DNA of 64,000 nucleotides from Gerris lacustris (Eukaryota; Arthropoda; Insecta; Hemiptera; Gerridae): NCBI GenBank assembly GCA_951217055.1, contig OX578286.1, positions 10,055,550-10,119,549 on the forward strand, given 5' to 3'. Every line of letters begins with the position of its first letter. Position 1 is the first letter of the stretch. A program made the position numbers and the translations under genes. Below the pieces are notes generated by a model, which saw only the letters and a program-made list of their open reading frames with translations, was not told the DNA's origin and ran no database searches. This document shows positions 53,762 to 64,000 of this stretch, one piece after another.

Positions 53762-54560
53762 TTAATGGCATAGCCATTAAGGTCCTTGAAGCAGCCACTG
53801 TAATGCTTATATTCATAATAATCATACCTAACCACCTCTAGCCACCTTTAACCACCTCTGACCCCTACTAGCCCCCCCCCCCTAACCACCTCTAGAAACT
53901 TTGATGCATATAATCATGATGGAAATTTGATGACCATTATCATGGCATGAAGTCATAGCCAAATGGCATGAATTTGAATGGCTTGTTTAAAGGATTAGAA
54001 TGATAATGGTCATCAAATTACCATCATGATTATATACATCAAAGTTGCTAGAGGTAGTTAGTGAGAGATCAGAGGTTATAGATGGTAAGAGGTGGGTTGG
54101 TGGTGGCTAGTAGGGATCAGAAGTGGTTAAAGGTGGTTGGTATTAGGGTTGGGACATCGATAGGCAAACATCGATGTTTTCGATACATCGACATCGAAAG
54201 AACAAACATCGATGTTAGCTAAAACATCGATGTTGTCGATACATGACATCGGTCCTCCAAGCTGAAGAGCAAATAAAAAAAAAAAAAAAAGGTCACCACT
54301 TTCAAAAAATCTCTCCTTTTCGTCTCCGATTTTCGTTGTCGTCCATTTATTAGGCTGCGATGCATCGATAACATCGGTCTTTTCGATGTTGACCAATACA
54401 TCGAAAGATCAACATCGATGTTCTAAAGTCCGATACATCGATGTTTTCGATACATCAACATCGATGTCCCAACCCTAGTTGGTATGATTATCATGAATAT
54501 AAGCATTACAGGTTCTGTTTCAAGGACCTTAATGCGGGTTACTTTCATGGCCATGGCATA
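53762..54560. mobile_element. Foldback rich in TAACCACCTC, split by a hAT-like MITE
   Basis: The left arm (GGCATAGCCATTAAGGTCCT...GTAATGCTTATATTCATAATAATCATACC, then CTAACCACCTC units, then the CATCATGATTATA region) is inverted on the right (GGTAGTTAG units...GGTATGATTATCATGAATATAAGCATTAC...AAGGACCTTAATG). TAACCACCTC-like decamers are repeated in both arms. The hAT-like MITE 54144-54477 sits in the right arm. Confidence 0.8.
54144..54477. mobile_element. hAT-like MITE with 8-bp duplication
   Basis: A 334-bp element with inverted ends TAGGGTTGGGACATCGAT and ATCGATGTCCCAACCCTA, flanked by exact 8-bp duplications GTTGGTAT at 54136-54143 and 54478-54485, the size typical of hAT transposons. The subterminal regions are filled with ACATCGATGTT palindromes. 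No transposase. Confidence 0.9.
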
Positions 54561-54839
54561 GATAGATGCTAGCTCTTTTTTTTTGCTCCATAGCTTGAAT
54601 TATATTATGTCTATTTTGATTATATTAGTTTTGTATAATTATAAAGCTCCTACTAAATCCTGAACTCAGGTAGGCGGGCTGTTGACCCTTTGTCGAAAGT
54701 TTTAAGAAAAAATATTCATGCTTCTAAGAAGTTGTATTACTCCTCATTTCATCCCTTATTTTGCTGCTTTATTTTTATCAACCTTTCAGGTATTATCTTT
54801 TATCTTTTCTCAATAACATTCCTTTATTCTGAATTTATC

Positions 54840-55177
54840 AGTCTTCTATGGTGTGGGTCGTGAAGGGTAATACATTTTTTAATATATAAAACAACTAAAT
54901 TGTTATATTTATTCGGCTATATTTTTATAATTGACCGACTTACAAGGTAATTGCCAAGTATTTATACATGTAAATAAGAAGAGTTATGTAATGTAAAAAG
55001 CAATATATATATTTATCATAATTTTATTGTAATGCAAAAATGTAAAATTTACTTTTAAATTAACGATTTTTTAGGCATGAAGATGACCAGGAGGTGGTCG
55101 AAATATAAAATAACAATTTAGTTGTTTTATATATAAAAAAAATGTATTACCCTTCACGACCCACACCATAGAAGACT
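54840..55177 (+). mobile_element. Inverted-repeat element with hammerhead-like core (Penelope-like?)
   Basis: Arms of about 67 bp (54840-54906 and 55111-55177) are nearly perfect inverted copies. Just inside the right arm, 55077-55107 reads ATGAAGA-[GACCA GGAGG TGGTC with one spacer base]-GAAAT-ATA, the order of a hammerhead core with A in place of the first C. No clear stem I and no clear target duplication were found, so this is weaker than the 39558 element, but the geometry is the same. Confidence 0.5.
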
Positions 55178-55600
55178 AATACATTAAATAAGGGACAACA
55201 AAATGATTAAAAATTTTTGAAAATTTTAAAAACAAATGAATTTATCGTTATAATTTTATAATTTTTACTTTTTTAAATTGAATTTTGCGTATCTTAATTC
55301 CATTGAAGTTATTTATGTATAATGTTTTTTGAAAGTAAGATTAAAATTATTTTTTAATTTATGTCTGTACAATTTCAAGATTGTTTGTGACCCTAAAATA
55401 TTTTGTGCGACCCTTTTTTGGGTCGCAAATATAAGGATGGAAACACTATAAGAAATGGATCTTATGGCAGTGAGAAATAATGAAACATTAATCAATTTTT
55501 ATTACTATTTGGTCTGCCAGGACTCTGATGTCCTTTTATATTAAGTTTTAAAAACTAATTAGTACTCTATTGGCCAAATACAGTATTACACTGAATACAA
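55178..55600. other. Unassigned AT-rich DNA
   Basis: No gene recognised. Confidence 0.4.
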
Positions 55601-55601
55601 G

Positions 55602-56150
55602 TAAAAACCAATCTACCTCCCATCATATTTTAACTTCCTTGCACGATATTTAAGAACGTCACATTTTGCATGTCGTTTATTGAAACTTCAGCCCACCTAT
55701 CGTCAAAATAATGTACTATAAATGAAAACCTATCAACCTCCTATTAAACCCTAACTTCCTTGCACGATATTTAAGAACGTCACATTTTGCATGTCGTTTA
55801 TTGAAACTTCAGCCTACCTATCGTCAAAATAATGTACTACAAATGAAAACCTATCGACCTCCTGTTAAACCCAAACTTCCTGGCACGATATTTAAGAACG
55901 TCACATTTTGCATGTCGTTTATTGAAACTTCAGCTCACCTATCGTCAAAATACTGTACTATAAATGAAAACCTATCAACCTCCTGTTAAATCCTAACTTC
56001 CTGGCACGATATTTAAGAACGTCACATGTTGCATGTCGTTTATTGAAACTTCAGCCCACCTATCGTCAAAATACTGTACTATAAATGAAAACCTATTGAC
56101 CTCCTGTTAAACTCTAACTTCCTAGCACGATATTTTAAAGCATCACATGT
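55602..56150. repeat. 121-bp tandem repeat, about 4.4 copies
   Basis: CACGATATTTAAGAACGTCA recurs at 55642, 55763, 55884 and 56005, with a mutated copy at 56126, so the period is exactly 121 bp. Copies differ by a few substitutions only. The 62-codon frame inside is an artefact. Confidence 0.95.
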
Positions 56151-56829
56151 TGTTTGCGTGACGGAAATTCCTTCTGCTTCCAGAGTTAAAACATATCCAT
56201 GTTTACCCCCCCCCCCATCCCCACCCAGATGATGGGTCAGGGTCAACTATTACTAGACCCCTCTTTATGAGTAATAGCTTACCTAGAGTCAGCATATCTA
56301 CTTCCATCAGCCATAACATCTGGCTAACAGACAGAAATGATGATAAGAGAATGAATTAAATACATTTATCTAACAACAGAGGAAGGTTTGCATTGGGAAG
56401 ATTGTACACTAGTACACACACATATTTGTCTTGAAAGGTTAGATATTCGTAGAGAGGTAACTTATAGTAAAAATATTACTAAACGATAATAATCTTATTA
56501 TTAGAATACTTTCAATATATTTTAATTCTATTACAATTTATCAAAACTAGCATCTTATCAGTTATTCGAAACTGGAATCTTTCCTGAGTGGTTTTGACAG
56601 CAATAGTGATTATAGTTATCGATTCACCATTGTCAAAGAACCATTACAAACATTGATAAATTGTGTTGTGTGAATGTTATCAATGTTAAAAGATAATCAT
56701 CTGATAGATAAACCCAACATCGGAATAGATAATAAACAAAACATATTTATTCAAAAGGAATACATATTATAATTCTTGTCGAAAGTATAGCAACGTCTCA
56801 CCTATCTATATTGTAGAAATAAAATATAG
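56151..56829. other. Unassigned DNA
   Basis: No gene or repeat copy recognised. Confidence 0.4.
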
Positions 56830-57322
56830 ACTACCTGTGACACATAGCTTTCTCGCTTCCTATCACGTACATAATTGATTTTATGCTTTTAAAAGCCATT
56901 GTTGTCTAATTTATTTAATTGTTTCTCTCGTTTTTAAAGTATCAATTAAGCAAAAGTTAAAGAGCGCAAACGGTTGAAATTAATGTGGTCCTACCTGCGG
57001 TCTACAATCGACAAACCATCCAAATTTACATATAAATAAGATAAGGACCTTTGAAGATATAAATTTTGTGTGCATGCTGAAGATAAAAAAATGGACGCAG
57101 AAAGTTGAAACTTATATGGGACAAAAATGGGCTAATTGTGACCTACCATACAAATTTCATTAAAATCGGACGTGTAGTGATAGACAGACACAGAACCAAA
57201 ATGGTTTCCTCAATATTAATTCAAATATGTCTGAAACGTATTTCTGTTTTGGAATTTTTGAAATTGGAGACATAAAAAAAAGATCACATAGCTTTCGCTA
57301 CCTTCGGTAAGTTCGAAAGCCA
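56830..57322 (-). repeat. Family A repeat, near full-length copy
   Basis: ATAGACTACCTGTGACACATAGCTTTCTCG at one end and TACCTTCGGTAAGTTCGAAAGC at the other, with shared blocks between. The GACAGACAGAC block is shortened. Confidence 0.8.
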
Positions 57323-58371
57323 AACCTAAGAAACTGACCCTTATCCCCCCTTATCAAAATTAACTACATGATGTCAAACAAGCTTCTTTCTATAAATGCA
57401 ATAATGCTTCTATCTATATATATATAATTAAAGTTTTATCTGTACATTGGTCAGAATTAATTTTTTTTTTGGATACTTTTTCATTTTATGAATTCCAAAA
57501 ACCAAATCCGGCCTTAACTTTTTCGTGTATGTATATGTGTCTGTCACCCCAGTCAGACTTTATAAGCGCAAAACTAGCTAAATTAAATCGATTATTTCTT
57601 TTTCAGGGGTGAGCGCAAACATGTTGCGCAATTTGTAGGCTTCGTTTCATCTAAAAATATTGAGTAGACCAAAGTTATTAACAATTTTATAAAAAAAAAT
57701 ATATAATACATAACCAAAAATTAGGTTGACCCATCGTAAACAAACCCCACAGACTCGCTAATAAAAATGTTTGGGTACTTCTAGACCACATAGAGACTCG
57801 AGGTTTTTTGCGTTTGGTCGGAAATTGGCCCAAACCGACTGGAAAAAAATATATGTTTACCCCCCTTAAATAAAGATGGCGGACGCACTTTAAAGTTTTT
57901 TTTTTGGAGGCTTATTGTGGCTAAATGGTAAGTCGTATCAACGAGCTGATTGCCCCAGCTGTAACTGATTTTAAAAGATCTACAACTTTGGTCCTATGAC
58001 TTTTTGTCTTACTTTCATCGGTTCTGCCTTAAATAGAGCTAAATTTAATTTAAACAAAAACAAAAATGACTTAGAGCTCTTATGGTGTCTGCAATTGTTG
58101 AATGATTTAATTTCTAATAAAGTGCTTAAACCTCACACTATTGCTCTATAAATCGAGTAGTTATTATTTAATTATTTTTTTTAGAACTAGAGTTATTATA
58201 TATTTACTGGTGCAATTGCCGTATTGAGAGAAGAGACTGGTAATTAAATTGGTGCACCATCATGGTTGATTATTATTTAATGACTTCCCAGTCTAATTAG
58301 TTATTACGACGTTTATTTTTTTATTTATTATACCTTTTTTTAGTATTTTTATTAATTACTATACATACTAG
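57323..58371. other. Unassigned DNA
   Basis: No gene. The AT-rich interior with TGTATGTGTCTGTCACCCCAG and AAATTGGCCCAAACCGAC phrases looks like an old dispersed repeat with no other copy here. Confidence 0.4.
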
Positions 58372-59130
58372 GCATCGCGTGGCTCTATCATTGAAGCGAG
58401 CGTATTGCAATGAAATACTGAATATTGAAATTTATTAATCATGATGAATGTCATAGTTGAAGATAAGTGGAAGAGGGTAGTGTAGGGAAGAGTGGGGGTA
58501 CTCGGTACAAAGCATTACTTCCTTAACAAACCATACACTATACGACTATAACAATCTTCACCACCCGCGGTAGCTTTTAAACAATTATTATAAATGTATC
58601 TCGTCACTACGCAAAGAATTTTGCTTGTATCAAGTTGAAATTTTGCATACCTGTTTCAATTGTGCATTAGATGGTGTATATGAAGTTTTATTAAAATCGT
58701 TTCGTTAGAACGTAAGATATCGGTAAAAAGGTTGTTTTCTCTATTATAAACGTTTAGGTCCGCTTTAATAGTTTTAGCGATCTTTATTAAGTCATAGCGG
58801 TGTCGCTGTTGGTTTTAGTAAAAAATGTTATTTGAAAAAAATGTTCGTCTCATCGAGTAGATGATGATAGAATCTTTTCCCGTCCTGAAATTCCAATTTA
58901 ATTTTTGTACCACTCGTTTACGCGAGCGTTGCGCGCGAACTCATGGACGGATCACGCTGTCCAACGAACTTAGCCTGAGTATTAGTAAGAGGAACATGTA
59001 TACCAAATTTCAACTAAATCGGTCAACTTTTACTCAAGTTATCGTCACACGCGTAAACGTTACTGACAGACAGACAGACAGACAGACAGACACGGAGCAT
59101 ATTTCGTTGAATGTAGGAAGCTCGCTACGC
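58372..59130 (+). repeat. Dispersed repeat family B, copy 4 (most complete)
   Basis: Contains all blocks seen in the other copies in order and ends with the microsatellite (GACA)n at about 59066-59090, then GTAGGAAGCTCGCTACGCTC. The 119-codon frame at 58861-59220 crosses the repeat and has no recognised domain. Confidence 0.75.
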
Positions 59131-59583
59131 TCGCTTCAATTACTTAGTTTCTATTGGCTATTTTTTAAATATATAGATGGACTCCAAACTACGATTTGGA
59201 GAATATTATATTCTTGGTAATGAAATCAATGACGTATAATATAGTCTTCTAATTTTATTCCTAGAAGGCTTGGAAACAAAACTATTTAGGAATTTCAATT
59301 AAATGCTAGGCCTACATGACAATAGGAAACATAGCCACTAATACCTAGCATGAGCCCCGCGCGGAGCGAGGGGTGAAGGCTAGTATTTAATAAAAAATTG
59401 GACCATTTATATATTTCTATTACCTTTAGATAAAACTAGATACAAAGGTGAAATACAGTGTGAAGATAAATTGATACTAAATTATAAATTTATTACCTAA
59501 ACATTATCCATATTAATTGTTCAGTTATTGTTTTAAGAGAATAATTTACAATTCTAACTTTGAGTACTTTATCCTTTGTTATT
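59131..59583. other. Unassigned DNA
   Basis: A GC-rich hairpin-like stretch, GAGCCCCGCGCGGAGCGAGG, lies near 59352. No gene recognised. Confidence 0.4.
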
Positions 59584-60297
59584 AGGGTCCGTAGGCAAAC
59601 CAAGGACCCTTATATTTTCCTGCGTGTTTCTATCCGTCCGTCCTCTCGCGTTCTCTCAGGGCTACACCTTTCGTCCGATAACTTTGAAATTTTGCATGTA
59701 TGTGTCTTGTACCTACCCACATATTTTATACATATAGCGACAAAAAAAAAAATATATTTTTCAAAAAAAATTAGGGTAATAAAACTTAAGGGTTAACATT
59801 TTTTTATTTTTTTTCGACACCGTGAGGGGTATCATATAAAAGGGTACGTCGAGCTGATTACAAAAATATATAATTCTTTGGATATAACTTTGATAGGGCG
59901 AGCGTAGGCAAGTTTGAAGTGAATGTGAAACGTGTCCCCTCTATCTCGCTTATGTGAAGTGCAAAAAATCTGAAAAAATTCCTGAACATTCTTTGACCAA
60001 AAGTAAAGATACCACTTTTTGGAAATATCGAAAAAAATATTACTTTATTTTTTATTGACATATTTTTATTATGGTCTTTTCGATTTATTTATATGGTTGT
60101 AGTCCGGTTCAGTGGCAAAAAAAAAACTTTATCAGAGTGTGTTTTGAGAATATCAGACCCTTAGAATGGTTCAAAGTAAGCTTTTTAGCATTTAAAAAAA
60201 AAACACTGTTTATACACTTTACAGTTAAACACTATAATATAGTGTGGCCTTCGGACCCTCGCTGTGTGCTGACTAGCACACACTTGACCTGTTTATT
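59584..60297 (-). mobile_element. Family E element, copy 2
   Basis: Reverse orientation of 23366-24412 without the 499-bp insertion. Contains AGGGTCCGTAGGCAAACC at the left, inner blocks, CTTCGGACCCT at the right, then the conserved hairpin TGTGTGCT-GACT-AGCACACA (60263-60282). Short frames in it have no recognisable domain. Confidence 0.85.
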
Positions 60298-61284
60298 ATT
60301 TTATTTGTGGAAATCTCTGTAATATGAAAGCTATTCCGTTAATAGAATAAGTAAACTTATTGATTGATTAACATTAGATAGAAGTTCAGAATGAATTAGG
60401 GTCAAAGTTATTAGGGTAGTTATTAAAGTTATTAGGGTAGATATTGTAGTTATTAGGGTAGTCATATGACTAAACCTATCCTTTGTTTGGTGCGGCGCAT
60501 TATCTTTAAAATGTCCTAATGCATTCGGATAAGTGGCTGGAGGTAATTCATTATGTATGCGTTTGTCGTCAATATTGTTATTGATTTACTAGAGGTAATA
60601 ATCTGGCTTCTTATATATGTAAACAGTCATATAATATATATCTCCAAGCTTATCACATCTGAAAGGAATTATGTAAATGTAAACACTAATATATTAATGC
60701 TTAATACATTATTTATATTATTGTATCTAATAAGGAAATATTAATAATATAATGTATTAAGCACATATGAATCATATTCATGTACATGTATTAAGCACAC
60801 ATTATTAAAGTACGAATTATTAAAGTGTTTAATGGTTATTAAAGTACGAAGAGCCACTTTAAGCATCCTTTCGATGAGAGTAAAACAGTGTTACAAACGT
60901 CTTACCACTCTGGGATTCGAATTATCAAAAAAAGTTATACAACCGTGTTTCTTTGTTAATACCGATATGTATATTGAAATTGTACATTCATATAGGTTAT
61001 ACTTCGTCAGAAGAAAGATTAGCAATACATTCTAACTGATATAACAGGATTATTTTTAATTAAGGCTCATAAAACATTATTTTTGGCGAGCCACATAGAG
61101 ATTTGGCATTTGTATAGATTATATTTTATATAGATTGATGTATATATTATATAGATAGAGAGTCAGATAGATCAAGGATCGGCAATCCATTCGCCAGCAA
61201 GAGCGCAATTCTAGTGGCTGACAAGCACGAAAAAGTCGAAACTTTTAAAAACTTAATACCTTCTTATACGTTTACCTCAGAGGG
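60298..61284. other. Unassigned AT-rich DNA
   Basis: Contains a triple GTTATTAGGGTAG phrase near 60410-60465 and inverted AATACATTA / TAATGTATT words near 60700-60750. The 67- and 63-codon frames have no recognisable domain. Confidence 0.4.
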
Positions 61285-61532
61285 GTGACAATGGGCTAAT
61301 TATGACCTACCATACAAATTTCATTAAAATCGGTAAGTAGTTTTTAAGATATGTTAGCTTGCAAAAATTGAGTGATAGGCAGACCGACTGACAGGCACGG
61401 AATCAAAAATGTTCTTTGATGTCTGAAACGGATTTCTGTCTTGGAATTTTAGAAATCGCAGACCTGAAAATTTTTCATTCTTCAGAACGATCAAATAGCT
61501 TCCGTTGCCTTCGGTAAGCTTGGAAACTAAAT
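61285..61532 (-). repeat. Family A repeat, partial copy
   Basis: From GACAATGGGCTAATTATGAC to GCCTTCGGTAAGCTTGGAAA. Lacks the other end. Confidence 0.8.
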
Positions 61533-61650
61533 GATATTTTTACCGATATGCCCAATTTACAGCGGCCTATGAATAATCCATATACATACGTTTTTAGTAC
61601 ATAGGTGTAAAGAAAGAAAAATTAAATAACAATCTATGATTTTTTTTTTT

Positions 61651-62236
61651 GCTTCCGAGCTTACCGAAGGTAACGGAAGCTATGTGATCGTTCTGAAGAA
61701 CTAAAAATTTTTAGGTCTTCGATTTCAAAAATTCTAAGACAGAAATCCGTTTCAGACATCAGGGATCATTTTCGGTTCCGTGTCTGTCTGTCTGTCGGTC
61801 TGTCGTTCAATATTTGCGAACAACGTATCTTTAAAACTACACGTCCAATTTTAATGAAATTAGGGTGGTAGGTCATGAGTAGCCCATTGTTGGTCCCATA
61901 TAAGTTTTAAACTTCTGCGCTCATTTGTTTAACTTCCACATGAGCACAAACATACATTAATTTTCAACTATAGCTTCAAAAGTTCTTATCTGATTTGTAT
62001 GAAACTTTTATCTAAAGTAGCCCGCAGATTACTTTGAACCGTCTGCGCTCTTTAACTTTTGCTTAATTGATACTTTAATTAAAGTATAAAATCAAAACAA
62101 TTTTGACAGATTAAAAAAACGGAGGAAGCAAACAAATTAAACAATAATGACTTGTAAATGCATAAAATAGAAAATTAATAATGTACATGATAGGATGCGA
62201 GGAAGCTATGTGCCATACCAATTGGCAGTCTATTTT
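61651..62236 (+). repeat. Family A repeat, full-length copy
   Basis: From GCTTCCGAGCTTACCGAAGG to AGCTATGTGCCATACCAATTGGCAGTCTATTTT, about 586 bp. It lies only about 120 bp after an inverted partial copy. Confidence 0.88.
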
Positions 62237-62384
62237 TATTATATTCCGGGGGGCTTTTACACCTAAAGACGCAGACCGGTTAGGTGGGTCCATTGGATCA
62301 AACCCGGGTTAGGTACCAAAATCTTCACTCATGTGACGATATGGTCGTTAACCATGACTCCCCTCCTAGTTGTATTACAAACTA

Positions 62385-62625
62385 GAGTGTCATCATCATG
62401 GTTTCCAAGCCGAAACATGGTGGCGCCACTCTTTCGAGGAGCTTCCCATTTGTTTAAACAATGCTGGGTGGATATTGAGCGGAGGCCTGGTCCGGGAATC
62501 GAACCCAGAGCTGTGATCAGAAGTAGTCATCCATCTATCTTCTGACCCTGCTTGAGGCTGATTAACTTGCCTTATTGCAAGGCAAGCCATATAGCATCCG
62601 AGCCACCCAGGCCCCCTCCCTTCTA
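62385..62625 (-). mobile_element. tRNA-derived SINE-like element, copy 2
   Basis: On the minus strand: GGCCTGGGTGGCTCGGATGC (box A-like TGGCTCGG) near 62595-62614, and box B GGGTTCGATTCCCGG at 62492-62506, about 100 bp apart. That is wider than in a tRNA, so it looks like a SINE or a tRNA relic with an insertion. It shares the GCTGGGT..ATATTGAGCGG...GGGAATCGAACC block with 14835-14880. Confidence 0.6.
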
Positions 62626-63350
62626 TATACTAGAATAAACTATGATTATATACTGTAATAATCTATGATACTAAATAATATCTGCAAGAAAATTATTTGA
62701 CCTGTTTTAGAATATTTCATTAAAATGATCATTCGAATATTTCACAAGGAATTTAAATACAAAGTTTTTGACTGGAACACAAATTAATCATGGAATTGTC
62801 AAACACAGATTTTCTATTTCTGTGACGGTCACTCTCTCAAAATGATCCATATTTATCCGAAAAAACCGAGGGAAATACCTCAATTCCGAAATGAATTTGT
62901 ACGAAAACGACAGTGGGGTTGGTGCTTTTGAGTTGGTTTTCAGTTTAAATTTGCATGAAAGGGGTCTGAACACGGTATTTATTTGCACTTCAAGGTAACG
63001 AAAGACCCTTCGAGAATAAAGTATTTTCATTTGTGACTTGTTGAAGGGAGATATTCCCAACAACCGCATATTACAAAAAAAAAACCTACTTTATTAGGGA
63101 GATGAAAGCAGAATTTGTCGGATATTTCTGTAGAAATATTTGTTATTGGTCACATAAACTACGTCTCTTTTTTTAGGTCCACATCTTCAGAAGAGTAATA
63201 ATAAATTCATCAGAACTTCATATTATATAGTAGTTTTTACTTTGCTATAATATGGAGCAAACCAGATCTACGGCTAAACATTCTTAAATACGTCGTATAT
63301 GTACATTATACATACATACATAGAGAGAAAGTTTTGTGATGACGAAAAAA
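62626..63350. other. Unassigned DNA
   Basis: The 93-codon frame at 62788-63069 (minus) has no recognisable domain and no supporting signals. No repeat copy recognised. Confidence 0.4.
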
Positions 63351-63354
63351 AAAA

Positions 63355-64000
63355 ATAGACTACCAATTAGTGTGGCCCATAGCTTCCTCGCATTATTATT
63401 TAATTTATTAAATATTTTCCCTCTTTTATGCTTTCGAGCTTACTGAAGGTAACGGAAGCTATGTGATCGTTCTGAAGAACGAACAAATTTTTAGGTCTCC
63501 TATTTCAAAAATTCCAAGACAGAAATCCGTTTAAGACATCAGGGATCATATTTAGTTCCGTGTCTGCCTGTCGGTCAATCGTTCAATTTTTGCTAACCAA
63601 CATATCTTAAAAACTACAGGTCTAATTTAAATTAAATTTGTATGGTAGGTCATAATAAGCCCATTGTTGGTCCCATATAAGTTTCACCTTTTTACGCTCA
63701 TTTGTTTCTCTTCCACATGCGCACAAACACATACATTTATTTACACCAATTGCTTCAAAAGTACTTATCTGATATGTATGAAACTTTTATTGTTTATCGA
63801 AAGTAGCCTGCAGATAGCCCCATGTTACGTCTGCGCTCTTTAACTTTTGCTTAATTGATACTTTAATTCAAGTAAAAAATCAAAACAATTTTGACAGATT
63901 AAAAAATAGACTGCCAATTGATGTAGCACATAGCTTCCTCGCATTCTATCTCGTACTTTATTGATTCTATATTATTGCAAGCCATTATTGTCTAATTTGT
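63355..64000. repeat. Cluster of family A: end fragment, full copy, and start of an inverted copy
   Basis: At 63355-63432 a minus-orientation end block (ATAGACTACCAATTAGTGTG...CATAGCTTCCTCG) is present. At 63433-63905 a plus-orientation copy starts GCTTTCGAGCTTACTGAAGG. At 63903-64000 the end block in minus orientation (ATAGACTGCCAATTGATGTA) begins another copy that runs off the window. Confidence 0.85.

Overview
The window looks like AT-rich, gene-poor intergenic DNA from an arthropod, most likely an insect. This rests on BEL/Pao and Jockey-type retroelements, abundant tRNA- and 5S-like fragments, and dispersed repeats with the GACAGACAGAC-type motifs common in insect genomes. I cannot name the species. 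I found no intact host gene. Almost everything that can be explained is mobile-element DNA, palindromic (foldback) repeats, minisatellites or microsatellites.

Protein-coding remains are few. (1) A structurally fresh BEL/Pao LTR retrotransposon occupies 30904-37184: 937-bp LTRs that show no differences where I compared them, a 5-bp target duplication TATAG, a tRNA-Tyr-like primer site and a single 1372-codon gag-pol frame. It has lost part of RNase H and the whole integrase core, so it should depend on a relative for integration. (2) A 5'-truncated Jockey-superfamily reverse transcriptase lies at about 8577-10315. (3) A decayed C-terminal Jockey fragment lies at about 42640-43195. (4) Two weak fragments are a possible tyrosine-recombinase-type N-terminus at 10326-10465 and a possible MADF domain at 46041-46246 (minus).

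The rest is layered repeats. Family A (about 590 bp, at least 11 copies or pieces), family B (about 0.55-0.75 kb, 4 copies), family C (up to 0.75 kb, 3 copies), family D (short palindromic 'TTAGATTGTTACTCCCC' units), family E (about 0.7 kb with a conserved hairpin) and family M (about 570-bp foldback) are each recognised by comparing copies within the window. Nesting gives a relative chronology: BEL/Pao into family M, family C into family B, family C into a family D array, a hAT-like MITE into a larger foldback, a family D element into family A, and an approximately 500-bp TIR element into family E. Tandem arrays with units of 14, 22, 31, 40/80, about 65, about 72, 76, 83 and 121 bp are spread across the window.

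The most interesting signal is a set of hammerhead-ribozyme-like cores (CTGANGA, hairpin, GAAA) at about 6526, 27495, 40250, 42202 (minus) and 55077. Three of them sit at or next to the arm of a long inverted repeat, and one element (39558-40359) also has a 12-bp flanking duplication. This arrangement recalls Penelope-like elements, which are known to carry hammerhead motifs. Whether these copies are active or form one family cannot be decided here.
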